A stretch of 10,285 nucleotides of DNA, from contig SKJD01000207.1 in NCBI GenBank assembly GCA_007116095.1, positions 1 to 10,285 on the forward strand. The letters run 5' to 3'. The translations under genes were made by a program, and so were the position numbers. Source of the DNA: Candidatus Hydrogenedentota bacterium (GTDB lineage Bacteria; Hydrogenedentota; Hydrogenedentia; Hydrogenedentales; SCBR16-9). The notes beneath the pieces were generated by a model. The model was not told where the DNA came from. It made no database searches and saw nothing but the letters and a program-made list of their open reading frames with translations. Below, in pieces: positions 1 through 7,600 of the stretch (positions are counted from its first letter, which is position 1; every line of letters begins with the position of its first letter).

Positions 1-1047
1 GTCGGCGTGACGATGCGGTTGGTGCCTGAGCCCAAGGTGAAGTCGGTCTTCGAGCCTTGCTGCGGACTGGAAGCGGTTGAAGACGCCCGGCGTATTTGCG
101 AAAAGGTGGGTATCCCGCATCAGGTGATGCATGCCGTTGATCGTTTTGATCGCGACATCATCACGCACTTCGTTGACGAGTACACCCAGGGCCGCACGCC
201 GAACCCCTGCGCCCGTTGCAACCGGATGATCAAGTTCGGGGCCCTGTATGAGCGCGCTGACGAAATCGGTGCAGACTACATCGCCATGGGGCACTATGCC
301 CGGCTGGAAATGCGTGGACCGCGCATCTCCCTTCGCCGCGCCGCCTATCTTCCCAAGGACCAGAGCTACGTGCTTTCTCCCCTGACGCAGGCCCAGCTTC
401 GTCGGGCGTTTTTCCCGCTCGGAGAGATAACCAAGGAACAAGTGCGCAAGAAGGCCTGGGCGCTGGATTTCGGGATGGCGACCAAGAAGGAAAGCCAGGA
501 AATCTGCTTTGTCCCGGACCGCAATTACGCCGGGGTAATCGAAGAGCGAGTTGGTCCCGCGCAGCCCGGCCCGATATACGCCACCACCGGCGAACGCCTC
601 GGCACGCATCGCGGACTGATCCACTATACCCTTGGACAGCGTCGGGGGCTGGGTGTAAGCGGGCCGCGTCCCTACTATGTCGTGGCGCTGGACACCGCCC
701 GCAACGCGCTTATCGTCGGTTTCCAGGAAGAAACCTGCTCCGAAGGCTTCACCACATTGCCTATCTGCTGGGGGGGATTGTCACCGCAGGATGCCCCCTT
801 CACCTGTCTGGTGCAGTTGCGCTCGCGTCATGAAGCCGCCCCGGCCACGGTGCACCCCCAGGGTCGCGCCTGTACCGTGACCTTGGAAACCCCCCAAGCC
901 GCCGTGACCCCGGGACAGTGGGCCGTGTTTTACGATGACGAGGGCTTTGTCCTCGGTTCCGCCATCATCGACACGCCCATCCGCGCCGAGGCCAACGCGC
1001 TTCCAGAGCATAGTCTGTCCTCTGCCCATGCCCCTGCCCGCATGTAA
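1..1047 (+). CDS. mnmA: tRNA-specific 2-thiouridylase MnmA, 5'-truncated by window edge
   Basis: MnmA makes 2-thiouridine at wobble position U34 of tRNAs for Lys, Glu and Gln in the cytoplasm. It adenylates the base and then transfers sulfur from a persulfide relay. The reading frame is open from base 1 and begins with VGVTMRL, which in the family lies just after the PP-loop SGGVDSS motif. That loop and the true start are therefore a few dozen codons upstream, outside the window. Visible family signatures are CCGLEAVEDAR, GRTPNPCARCNR, GADYIAMGHYAR, ESQEICFVPD and YTLGQRRGLG, followed by the C-terminal beta-barrel region. The catalytic cysteine pair is the second Cys of NPCARC (217-219) and the Cys of EICF (505-507). 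An extra Cys (208-210) makes a CXXC where E. coli has Asp. About 346 residues are visible, against 368 for the whole E. coli protein, so little is missing. No convincing terminator follows the stop. Confidence 0.96.
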   Translation, partial: VGVTMRLVPEPKVKSVFEPCCGLEAVEDARRICEKVGIPHQVMHAVDRFDRDIITHFVDEYTQGRTPNPCARCNRMIKFGALYERADEIGADYIAMGHYARLEMRGPRISLRRAAYLPKDQSYVLSPLTQAQLRRAFFPLGEITKEQVRKKAWALDFGMATKKESQEICFVPDRNYAGVIEERVGPAQPGPIYATTGERLGTHRGLIHYTLGQRRGLGVSGPRPYYVVALDTARNALIVGFQEETCSEGFTTLPICWGGLSPQDAPFTCLVQLRSRHEAAPATVHPQGRACTVTLETPQAAVTPGQWAVFYDDEGFVLGSAIIDTPIRAEANALPEHSLSSAHAPARM

Positions 1048-1094
1048 ATCATGCCGACGCCACACCGTTTTTTGCACATTGCCGCCTGCGGCGT

Positions 1095-1124
1095 TTGCCG
1101 ACCTGCCCGCCCAATCGCTATACT
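1095..1124 (+). promoter_or_regulatory. Possible sigma-70-type promoter for the oxidoreductase gene
   Basis: TTGCCG (1095-1100) and TATACT (1119-1124) are separated by 18 bases and match the -35 and -10 consensus at 4 of 6 and 5 of 6 positions. Transcription would start near 1131 and leave a leader of about 125 bases. A competing pair, TTGTCC (1185-1190) and TATAAC (1206-1211), has a short 15-base spacer. Either could be a chance match, because promoter consensus in this organism is unknown. Confidence 0.3.
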
Positions 1125-1133
1125 GAAGCCTTG

Positions 1134-1235
1134 CGATGCTTTTCGTCTTACCGGGGGCATGTCGTGCTTTGTGTGTGCATGCCATTGTCCGGGGGGAGCA
1201 TCGGGTATAACCGGATGATCCATACATTGCGTATG
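1134..1235 (+). promoter_or_regulatory. Possible structured 5' leader (three short stems) before the oxidoreductase gene
   Basis: CGATGCT (1134-1140) pairs perfectly with AGCATCG (1197-1203). Inside it GGCATG (1156-1161) pairs with CATGCC (1178-1183). A separate hairpin, CATAC-ATTGC-GTATG (1221-1235), ends eight bases before the ribosome-binding site at 1243-1248. The first stem starts about three bases after the predicted transcription start. I recognise no known riboswitch class, and each stem alone is short enough to occur by chance. Confidence 0.25.
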
Positions 1236-1256
1236 CTGTAACGGGGAGTTGTTATT

Positions 1257-2387
1257 ATGGCATTGAAAGTTGGGATTATTGGAATGCGCGGCATCGGCAA
1301 TCAGCATGTCGACGCCCACATGAACGACGAGCTGTCCGACCTGGTCGCCGTCTGTGATGTGGTGAAAGAACGCGCCGATGAAGTCGCGGAGAAACATAGC
1401 CTGAAGGCGTATTACAGCCTCAAGGATATGTTGGCCGACAATCCGGATTTGGATGTCGTCGACGTGACCACCGGCGGCTTTGAGAATGGCAGTTGGCACT
1501 ATGAACCCGCCATGGAGGCGATGGACGCCGGCAAGCATGTGTTGGTGGAAAAACCGCTGTCAAATGACGTAAATGAAGCGCGGCAGATGGTGAAACTGGC
1601 CGCGGAGAAAAAGGTCTATCTGGGCTGTAACCTCAACCACTACTTCACGCCACCGGCGGAAAAGGCGCGGGAGTATATGGATGAGGGCAAGATCGGCGAG
1701 CTGGTCTACTGCCTGCACAAGATGGGCTTCTCCGCCGGGGAGGCGACTTACCAACCGCCGACCGGGAGCCGCCTCGTCGGCTTTCCCTACGCCCACCTCA
1801 AGGCCTTCCTCTCGCACCCCTTCAGTGTCATGCGTTATTTCTGCGGCGACGTCACGCATATTCAGGCCTTCGTGGACCGGCCCGGCTTCCGCAAGAGCGC
1901 CAGCGACGTCATGCTCTCCACCGTGAGTTGCAACGTGCGCTTCGCCAACGGGGCCGTCGGCTATTTGTTGAGCCAGCGCGGTGATGCGACCTATGGCCTG
2001 GGCGGCTGGTGGAGCCTGGAAGTGGCGGGCACCAAAGGGACCTTCTGTATCGAGAATTGCATCGAAAAGGTCACCTACTGGCCGGCGCCCAGCCCGGAAG
2101 CGGCAGGCAGTGCGGAGAATCCCACAGGGGGTTCGGATGCTGGCCCGATTGTGACGGACACCGGCATTACGGACTTCGGCGCGACCTTCCCGCGGCGCAT
2201 TCACGCCTTCATGGAAGACGTCAGCAACAAGGTGCCCCTGGAGAGCCTGCGCGCCAACGGTCGCGACGCCCTGGCGGCGCTGGAATATACCTGGGCGGTT
2301 ATTGAGTCCTACGAGCAGGGCGGCGCCATGGTGCGCCCCCATCCCCTGCCGCCGGTGCACGGCGACCCCGCCACTTTGCTGGAATAA
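1257..2387 (+). CDS. Gfo/Idh/MocA family oxidoreductase
   Basis: This is a predicted cytoplasmic NAD(P)-dependent dehydrogenase of the glucose-fructose oxidoreductase / inositol dehydrogenase superfamily, usually acting on sugars, inositols or sugar acids. Its substrate cannot be told from sequence. The 376 residues fit the family length. The N-terminal Rossmann fold begins VGIIGMRGIGNQH (residues 5-17), a variant of the usual GxGxxG loop. The family EKP motif is at 98-100 and the C-terminal alpha/beta domain follows. The segment FPYAHLKAFLSHPFSVMRYF (about 176-195) aligns with the usual H-x-x-D substrate-site helix. His187 is kept, but the usual Asp position appears to be Ser190, so catalysis may differ. 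The ATG start has GGGGAG at 1243-1248, eight bases upstream. The gene stands alone between a 209-base leader and a strong terminator, so it is probably monocistronic. Confidence 0.9.
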   Translation: MALKVGIIGMRGIGNQHVDAHMNDELSDLVAVCDVVKERADEVAEKHSLKAYYSLKDMLADNPDLDVVDVTTGGFENGSWHYEPAMEAMDAGKHVLVEKPLSNDVNEARQMVKLAAEKKVYLGCNLNHYFTPPAEKAREYMDEGKIGELVYCLHKMGFSAGEATYQPPTGSRLVGFPYAHLKAFLSHPFSVMRYFCGDVTHIQAFVDRPGFRKSASDVMLSTVSCNVRFANGAVGYLLSQRGDATYGLGGWWSLEVAGTKGTFCIENCIEKVTYWPAPSPEAAGSAENPTGGSDAGPIVTDTGITDFGATFPRRIHAFMEDVSNKVPLESLRANGRDALAALEYTWAVIESYEQGGAMVRPHPLPPVHGDPATLLE

Positions 2388-2410
2388 GCTTGCTTTGTTG
2401 TATATCTTGT

Positions 2411-2462
2411 TCCCCCTCTGGATTGCCGCAATGGGGTATCCAGAGGGGGACGCGTTGTTTTT
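2411..2462 (+). terminator. Rho-independent terminator of the oxidoreductase gene
   Basis: TCCCCCTCTGGAT (2411-2423) and ATCCAGAGGGGGA (2438-2450) form a perfect 13-bp stem with a 14-base loop, followed by a T-rich tract ending in TTGTTTTT (2455-2462). It lies 24 bases after the oxidoreductase stop. On the minus strand the stem is followed by no T-run, so it would be at most a weak terminator for the convergent gene that ends at 2477. Confidence 0.88.
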
Positions 2463-2476
2463 GCTAAGGCGCCGGC

Positions 2477-3211
2477 TTAGCGCCAGCTCACTTCAAAGAT
2501 TTCTTTCCGGTCGAATTCCCGCCAGATCGTATAGCTCGCGGCTTCGATTTCATCGAAATAGGCCGGCGTCAGGTTGCCGTGCTCTTCGATGGCCTCCTGG
2601 ATAATGGTCCCGATACGCGCCTGGAATTCCGGCTTCAGCGCCAGGTGCAGGGTGTCGTCTTCATGCGTAAAGGTCGCGGCCACGCGGGGCGCGTCTGTCT
2701 CCGGCGCGTCGATCAATGCCTGGCCATAGGTGCTGCCCAGCGACCACTGGATGCCGTCGATGGTGCAGGAGAGCGGCGGGTGTGGCCCGGTCTCGATGTC
2801 CACGTGAATCGCACGGGTGGGGGCGCGCAGCAGCTCCCGGGCGAAGACGCCCATCTTCGCGCCCACGATATTGTAGATGCCGATGTGCTGGTGCAGCTCG
2901 TTGGTGAAGATGATGGCCGTCCATTCTTCCGCGCCGTATTTATCCGGAATCCCGTCCTCAACCAATTCGGCTACCTCAGGCTGATAGAACTCGGTGTTCA
3001 GCGGAAGGCCGCGGATCATCTGGAAAGGGCGCGCCGGGAGTTGGTGGTAGTCGTCCACCATCATCGGTTCGTCGTGGCTGTGCGTATGATCATGGTCATG
3101 GTCATGGTCGTCCTCATGGGAATGGTGCGGGTGCGCCCAGGCTACGCTTGTGAGCAGCAGGGCCATCAGGAGCAATGGAAATATTCTAAAGGCGTTGCGG
3201 TCAAAGATCAT
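2477..3211 (-). CDS. Exported His-rich protein with degenerate FmdE-like domain
   Basis: A 244-residue predicted secreted or periplasmic protein. A signal peptide with a hydrophobic core (residues 11-24) ends in AWA, giving cleavage after residue 26. The mature N-terminus is a His/Asp-rich stretch with ten His among residues 27-46, typical of zinc-, nickel- or copper-binding tails. Residues about 97-215 resemble the FmdE domain (formylmethanofuran dehydrogenase subunit E family). HQHIGIYNIVGAKMG (107-121) matches HGHLCPG...GYRMG, and SCTIDGIQWSLGSTYGQ (148-164) matches CxxDAIQxxTGCTxGK. His107, His109, Cys149, Asp152 and Gln155 are kept, while the other two family cysteines are replaced by Gly111 and Ser160. 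Export and the lack of other Fmd/Fwd genes argue against a methanofuran role; metal binding or trafficking is my inference. The start has AAGGAG (3228-3223) 11 bases upstream. It lies 36 bases downstream of the prepilin-like gene on the same strand, probably in one operon. Confidence 0.72.
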   Translation of the reverse strand: MIFDRNAFRIFPLLLMALLLTSVAWAHPHHSHEDDHDHDHDHTHSHDEPMMVDDYHQLPARPFQMIRGLPLNTEFYQPEVAELVEDGIPDKYGAEEWTAIIFTNELHQHIGIYNIVGAKMGVFARELLRAPTRAIHVDIETGPHPPLSCTIDGIQWSLGSTYGQALIDAPETDAPRVAATFTHEDDTLHLALKPEFQARIGTIIQEAIEEHGNLTPAYFDEIEAASYTIWREFDRKEIFEVSWR

Positions 3212-3247
3212 GACAGGAAATACTCCTTGTAGCGTGGTTGTCTGCGT

Positions 3248-4267
3248 TTAACCCAGGCCGTAATGCCCGACCTGACGCGGTATGCCGTAGTTATGTTCCT
3301 CATCGGCGACGATGGGGAACCGGTCCGGATAGCGGATGAATTCCACATGCCCGTCCATGTAGAGGACGTTGCTTCCGCCGGGTACGTGGTTGAAGACTAC
3401 CAGCCCCGCCGTATTCGCTGCGTCCTGTGGGTTGCCAAAGGTGTCGAACATCACCGCAATCGTGCTCTCCGCCTGCGCGCCGGAGCCGGGGTTGTTGATG
3501 TCCGTGATGGCGAAGCGCCCGATTCCCGTTTGCAAGCGTGTGGCCGTGCCCGTGCCCTCTTCGGAAGCGCCGAAACCCCAGCCAAGCCGCGCCGTCCAGG
3601 GCAACTTGTTTTCCGGGCCGAGGGGGATATTTGCCGACCAGTCCTTGATACCCACCGGCGCTTCCACCGGCGCCGCGCCCATGAAGGTCCCCGGCTGCAA
3701 GAGCTCTGGAATCGGCGTGCTGCCCGTGGCGTTCCAAACTCCATAGAACTCCATCACATTCCGCATGGCAAATCCGTGGTACCAGTACGAGCGCCCGAGG
3801 GCCGCAGCATGAAAATAGCGGCGACTCCGCACATCGTCCTGTTCCTGCACCGCCGCCAGGTGCTCCTCGATGCTGCCCTCGGGCAGCCGCAGCCGCACCA
3901 TCTGCCCCGATCCGTCCGCCGCCGAATCCGAGGGACAGTGGGCCACATTGAAGTCATTCAGATAATCCGGGTATATCGCCGCCGGATCCGGCGCCGCGAA
4001 AATCGGGACGCCGTTTGGATTGGAGAATGGCGCCATTGGGGGATACTGCCCCCGGGACTCCCCGGCATACATGGCGAAGACCAGCCCGAACTGCTTCAAG
4101 TTGCTCGCGCACGACGCACGACGGGCCGCTTCCCGCGCCCGGGCCAGCGCCGGCAATAAAATCGCCGCGAGAATGCCGATGATCGCGATGACCACCAGCA
4201 GCTCAATCAAGGTAAAGCCCCGCCGCACCGATTTGCTGCCCGGCCTCGTGCTTTCCAATACAGACAC
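3248..4267 (-). CDS. Prepilin-type N-terminal cleavage/methylation protein with C-terminal H-X-DG motif (DUF1559-like)
   Basis: A 339-residue pseudopilin-like protein. The type IV prepilin signal is [17 protein letters not shown], with predicted prepilin-peptidase cleavage after Gly17, Phe18 at the mature N-terminus and Glu22 at position +5. One hydrophobic helix (about 18-40) runs into an amphipathic segment, [18 protein letters not shown]. The C-terminus has [18 protein letters not shown], the processing-associated H-X9-DG signature, here with ten residues between His and Asp-Gly. Such proteins are numerous in Planctomycetota, Lentisphaerota and Hydrogenedentota. They are presumed surface or periplasmic pseudopilins of unknown individual function. 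Translation starts at GTG (4267-4265) with GGGGAG (4281-4276) eight bases upstream, and no ATG precedes the prepilin motif. No pilus or type II secretion machinery is nearby. The exported His-rich gene follows after 36 bases without a terminator, so the two are probably cotranscribed. Confidence 0.88.
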   Translation of the reverse strand: MSVLESTRPGSKSVRRGFTLIELLVVIAIIGILAAILLPALARAREAARRASCASNLKQFGLVFAMYAGESRGQYPPMAPFSNPNGVPIFAAPDPAAIYPDYLNDFNVAHCPSDSAADGSGQMVRLRLPEGSIEEHLAAVQEQDDVRSRRYFHAAALGRSYWYHGFAMRNVMEFYGVWNATGSTPIPELLQPGTFMGAAPVEAPVGIKDWSANIPLGPENKLPWTARLGWGFGASEEGTGTATRLQTGIGRFAITDINNPGSGAQAESTIAVMFDTFGNPQDAANTAGLVVFNHVPGGSNVLYMDGHVEFIRYPDRFPIVADEEHNYGIPRQVGHYGLG

Positions 4268-4292
4268 CTTCGCTTCTCCCCACCGAGTTCGT

Positions 4293-4317
4293 TATTACGT
4301 TTTTGTATTTCGTAATA
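4293..4317. repeat. Inverted repeat TATTACG-N11-CGTAATA
   Basis: TATTACG (4293-4299) and CGTAATA (4311-4317) form a perfect 7-bp dyad with an 11-base spacer, 26 bases upstream of the prepilin-like start codon and next to its possible -10. The arms are AT-rich and about two helical turns apart centre to centre, as in many operators for dimeric regulators. It could also be a minor leader hairpin or a chance match. Confidence 0.35.
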
Positions 4318-4346
4318 CTCTAAAGCGAAAAGGCCACCCATTGCAA
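4317..4346 (-). promoter_or_regulatory. Possible promoter of the prepilin-like/His-rich operon
   Basis: On the minus strand TTGCAA (4346-4341) and TAGAGT (4322-4317) are 18 bases apart, each matching consensus at 4 of 6 positions. The start would be near 4310, leaving a leader of about 43 bases before the GTG. The -35 lies within one copy of the TTGCAAGC direct repeat and the -10 abuts the TATTACG inverted repeat, which would suit repressor control if the assignment is right. Confidence 0.25.
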
Positions 4347-4366
4347 GCTTCTTCCACGTTGCAAGC
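4341..4366. repeat. Direct repeat TTGCAAGC, two copies
   Basis: TTGCAAGC occurs at 4341-4348 and 4359-4366, 18 bases start to start. One copy covers the possible -35 of the minus-strand operon. An 8-base repeat within 340 bases can arise by chance, so the main argument is the close spacing and promoter position. Confidence 0.3.
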
Positions 4367-4420
4367 AAAAAATGAATCTACAAGCTAATTTAAGGTACAA
4401 AAATTTGAAAATCATGAGGC

Positions 4421-4468
4421 AAGTATGTCTTAATCTGTGCAGCATTTGTCTATAGTTTAAGTATGTCT
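4421..4468. repeat. Direct repeat AAGTATGTCT, two copies
   Basis: The ten-base word AAGTATGTCT occurs at 4421-4430 and 4459-4468, 38 bases start to start, which is between three and four helical turns. The copies flank a -10-like TATAGT (4451-4456) upstream of the kinase gene. This arrangement would suit a transcription-factor binding pair, but no regulator is encoded nearby. Confidence 0.45.
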
Positions 4469-4609
4469 CGGGGGAGTTTGGTTTTCATGCTTGACAAAAG
4501 TCGGTGTTTGGCGCGACCGTACGTAAAAAATGAGTCGCTGAAATCGACACGGATCAAGTGTGAAACTGGGCATATCCCCTTTTAATGACAATCGTCAAGA
4601 GTGGGAGTT

Positions 4610-7600
4610 ATGGTTTCTTATCGTGATGTCGGAGGTGGAGGCGCACAGCCACCGGATACGGCGCTTTTGCGCGCAGTGGTTGACGGGCTAGATAGCGCGG
4701 TACTGGTGCTAAACGCTGGCGGCGCCATTTTGTATGCCAATCCAGCATGCGCAATCGCGTTGGGTTATACACCGGAGGCACTCCGACAGACCCCATTCGA
4801 ATCACTTGTGAACGCGAACCAAGCCGCGGAACTTCAGCATGCACTTCAGGCCGCATGGGCAGGCGAAAGCGATGCCCATACCCTCATGCTGACCCTACAG
4901 CATGAACTGGGTCATTACGCCCATTTCAACACGGTAATACGTCGCATCGACGATCCCGCTGGCGCCCCCCTTCTCCTGCTGCGTCTGGAAGCCACCCCCC
5001 TCCAGGAACAACCAGCGCAAGCTTCTTACCAGCAGCATTACCAAATGTTGGTGGAGAATAGCCCGACCGTTATTTACAGTCTGGATGCGTCGGGTCTCTT
5101 CACCTATGTCTCGCCGACGTGCAAAGTATTGTTGGGCTATGAATTGGAGGATATGCTGGGGCGGGATTTCAGGACCTTTCTCTACCCTGAAGACGTTCCC
5201 CGATGTAACCAGTTCTTACAACGATTGATGGAAAATCCGGCCTGTAAAGACAATGAAGTGGATTACCGGATTTACCATCGAGATGGCTCGTTGTGCTGGC
5301 ACCATTCGAAAATAAATGCGGTTTACCCGGACGAGCAGGGATTGCTTACATTTCTGGGGAACGCAACCGATGTAACCCAGCAGAAAAGCTTGGTGGAGGA
5401 CCTTCGCGAGGCCAAGGCAGCGGCGGAAAAAAACGCACGACTCTATAAGGAAACGCAGCAAATTGCCCGGATTGGTTACTGGGAGTATTTCGCCGCAGAG
5501 AATAGACTGGACTGGTCGGAGGAAGTCTTTTCGATCTTTGAATGCGATCCTGAAACTTTTGAGGCGACCTATGAAGCGTTCCTGAGTTTCGTGCATCCCG
5601 ACGATATTGATGCAGTGTATGAGGCGTATGAAAAGCATCAGCGCACGAAGCAACCCTATGATTTTGTGCATCGCATCATTACCGCCAAACAAACTGTCAA
5701 GTATGTGCACGAACGGTGTAACTCGTTTTTTGACGAAGACGGCGCTTTTATACATTCCCTCGGTATTGTGGCGGATGTCACGGATTTGATGCAGCACGAG
5801 GCCCAACAAAAAGCGCGAAGCCAGCGCGCCAAACGGCATAGCCAGGCCTTGATTAAACTGCTTGAAATCCAGGACCTCCGGAATGGCACATTGTTTCCAG
5901 GTTTAGACCACTTGGTCATGATTGCCGCAGCGGCATTTGAGGCGCCGCGTGTTAGCATTTGGATGTTGTCTGATAGCACCAACGAATTACGAAAGATTGC
6001 CGGGTATGATGCCGTAAACGAAATCCCGTTGAATGAAATAGCGTTACGCAAGGAGGACTTTCCAGGTTATTTTCACGCCTTACAGTCCAAGCGTCGTGTC
6101 TGCGTAGAAGATGCATGGACTGATGCCGACAGCAGCGAACTTGTACAGTCCTATTTGCAGCCGAATAAGGTGCGCGCCCTTCTGGATGAGCCAATTTATC
6201 AGGATGGTAAGTGGATTGGCGTTTTTTCGTTAGAGCAGACTGGGGAAACCCGCCATTGGCATAGTGATGAAATCGCATTCAGTACAACCATTTCGGCGAT
6301 CATCGGCCAGATTATATCGAATCTGGAACTTCGCAGCGCGTTTGATCAACTCCGAGAAAATGAGGCGAACCTGGCTTCCATTCTGGAAAGCCCCTCGGAA
6401 GATATTTGGGCGATCAATCCCGCCTATGAAATTATTTTCGCGAACAGTCACTTCCGCAGAGAAATGGACAGACATTATGGCGTTAAATTGCCCCAGGGAA
6501 CGAACATTTTAGAGACCATACCGGAGCACGAAAGAAGCTTTTGGAGAGAACACTACGATACCGCACTCCAAAACAAGTCCCTGCATTTTAGGCATAAGGT
6601 AACAACAGATATTGCTACGGTATACATCGAAGTATCATTAAATCCCATCGTGATGGATGATCAGGTGCTGGGGGTGTCGGTCTTCGTCAAGAACGTTACC
6701 GAACAGGAAGAAGCGCGGACTGCCCTGCAGCAACGCGAATTAGAATATCGCTTTCTCTTTGAGAGCATGTCGCAGGGGGTGGTGTATCAGAATTCCGCCG
6801 GCAATATCATCAAAGTGAATCCGGCTGCCTTGAATTTGCTGGGCCTCAGCGAAGACCAAATACAGGGCCGCAGCTCCACGGATTCCCGTTGGCGTGCGGT
6901 CGATAAATTCGGAAATAAACTGCCCGGAGAGCAGCATGCACCCATGGTGGCCTTACGTACCGGTAAGCCTGTCAAGAATAGTGTTATGGGGATTTATAAC
7001 CCAATGAAGGAAGCATACACCTGGATACTGGTCAGCTCCATTCCCGAATTTGAGGCAGGCAATGATACGCCCTATCGGGTATTCACTACCTTTGTTGACA
7101 TAACCCGCCTAAAAAACGCGGAAGAAGATTTGCGCCTGTTCAAAACCATTTCGGATCAGGCCAATTACGGCAACGCTATTGCCAATCTTGATGGAACCCT
7201 TATTTATGTGAATCAGGCCTTTGCAGCCATGTATGGGTGGGAAAAAGATGCGTTGCTGGGACAGCATTATTATGTGTTGCATAGCGATGCGCAGTTGAAA
7301 AATGTTGACGAGCTAATCAACAAAATACGTTCAGAAGGCGGCTTTCAAGCCGAAGAGGTCTGGCACAAGCGAAAAGATGGTTTCGAATTCCCGACCTTAA
7401 TGAATGCACGTTTGATAAGTGATGCCAATGATCGCCCTATGTTCATGGCGGCCACTGCCATTAACATCAGTGAGCGTAAAGCTGCGGAAGAAGAATTGCG
7501 CCTGTTCAAGACCATTGCCGATCAGGCCAGTTATGGCAATGTCATTGAAGACCTCCAGGGTCGTTTTGTCTATGTCAACAAGGCCTTCGCTTCGATGCAT

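Larger units (their letters stand above)
4268..4609. other. Divergent intergenic region with short repeats
   Basis: These 342 bases separate the minus-strand prepilin-like operon from the plus-strand kinase gene, so both promoters should lie here. The stretch is visibly more AT-rich than the flanking genes. It holds one short inverted repeat and two pairs of direct repeats, listed separately. TATAGT (4451-4456) resembles a -10 box for the kinase gene but has no good -35. A perfect TTGACA (4491-4496) has no good -10 at normal spacing. No convincing tRNA, small RNA or reading frame is visible. Confidence 0.7.

Noticed and set aside
1081..1092. GCCG-CCTG-CGGC hairpin after mnmA as a terminator
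   Set aside because: The stem is only 4-5 bp and no T-run follows.
930..1538. Minus-strand open frame across the mnmA/oxidoreductase gap
   Set aside because: It overlaps two real genes and has no family resemblance or ribosome-binding site.
1560..2360. Long minus-strand open frame (266 codons) opposite the oxidoreductase gene
   Set aside because: It is a GC-rich shadow of a clear family gene; its translation shows no recognisable domain and it has no supported start.
2579..3232. Plus-strand open frame (217 codons) opposite the His-rich exported gene
   Set aside because: The translation is low-complexity Arg/Val-rich, and its MVMVMV-type run is the complement of the His/Asp codons. The minus strand has the signal peptide, ribosome-binding site and domain.
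3263..4159. Plus-strand open frame (298 codons) opposite the prepilin-like gene
   Set aside because: It is Arg-rich with no domain, while the opposite strand has the prepilin motif and H-X-DG signature.
4508..4524. Possible sigma-54 promoter (TTGGCGCG...TACGT)
   Set aside because: The GG-N10-GC core is not met: CG stands where GC is required.
4491..4525. Perfect TTGACA (-35) followed by TACGTA
   Set aside because: The spacer would be 23 bases and TACGTA is a poor -10, so it is not a believable sigma-70 promoter.
4268..4609. CRISPR array or riboswitch in the divergent region
   Set aside because: The repeats are only 8-10 bases in two copies each, without regular spacers, and no known riboswitch core is recognisable.
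4585..4626. Tiny frame starting ATGACAATCG just before the kinase gene
   Set aside because: It has 13 codons, no ribosome-binding site and overlaps the kinase start out of frame, so a leader peptide is unsupported.
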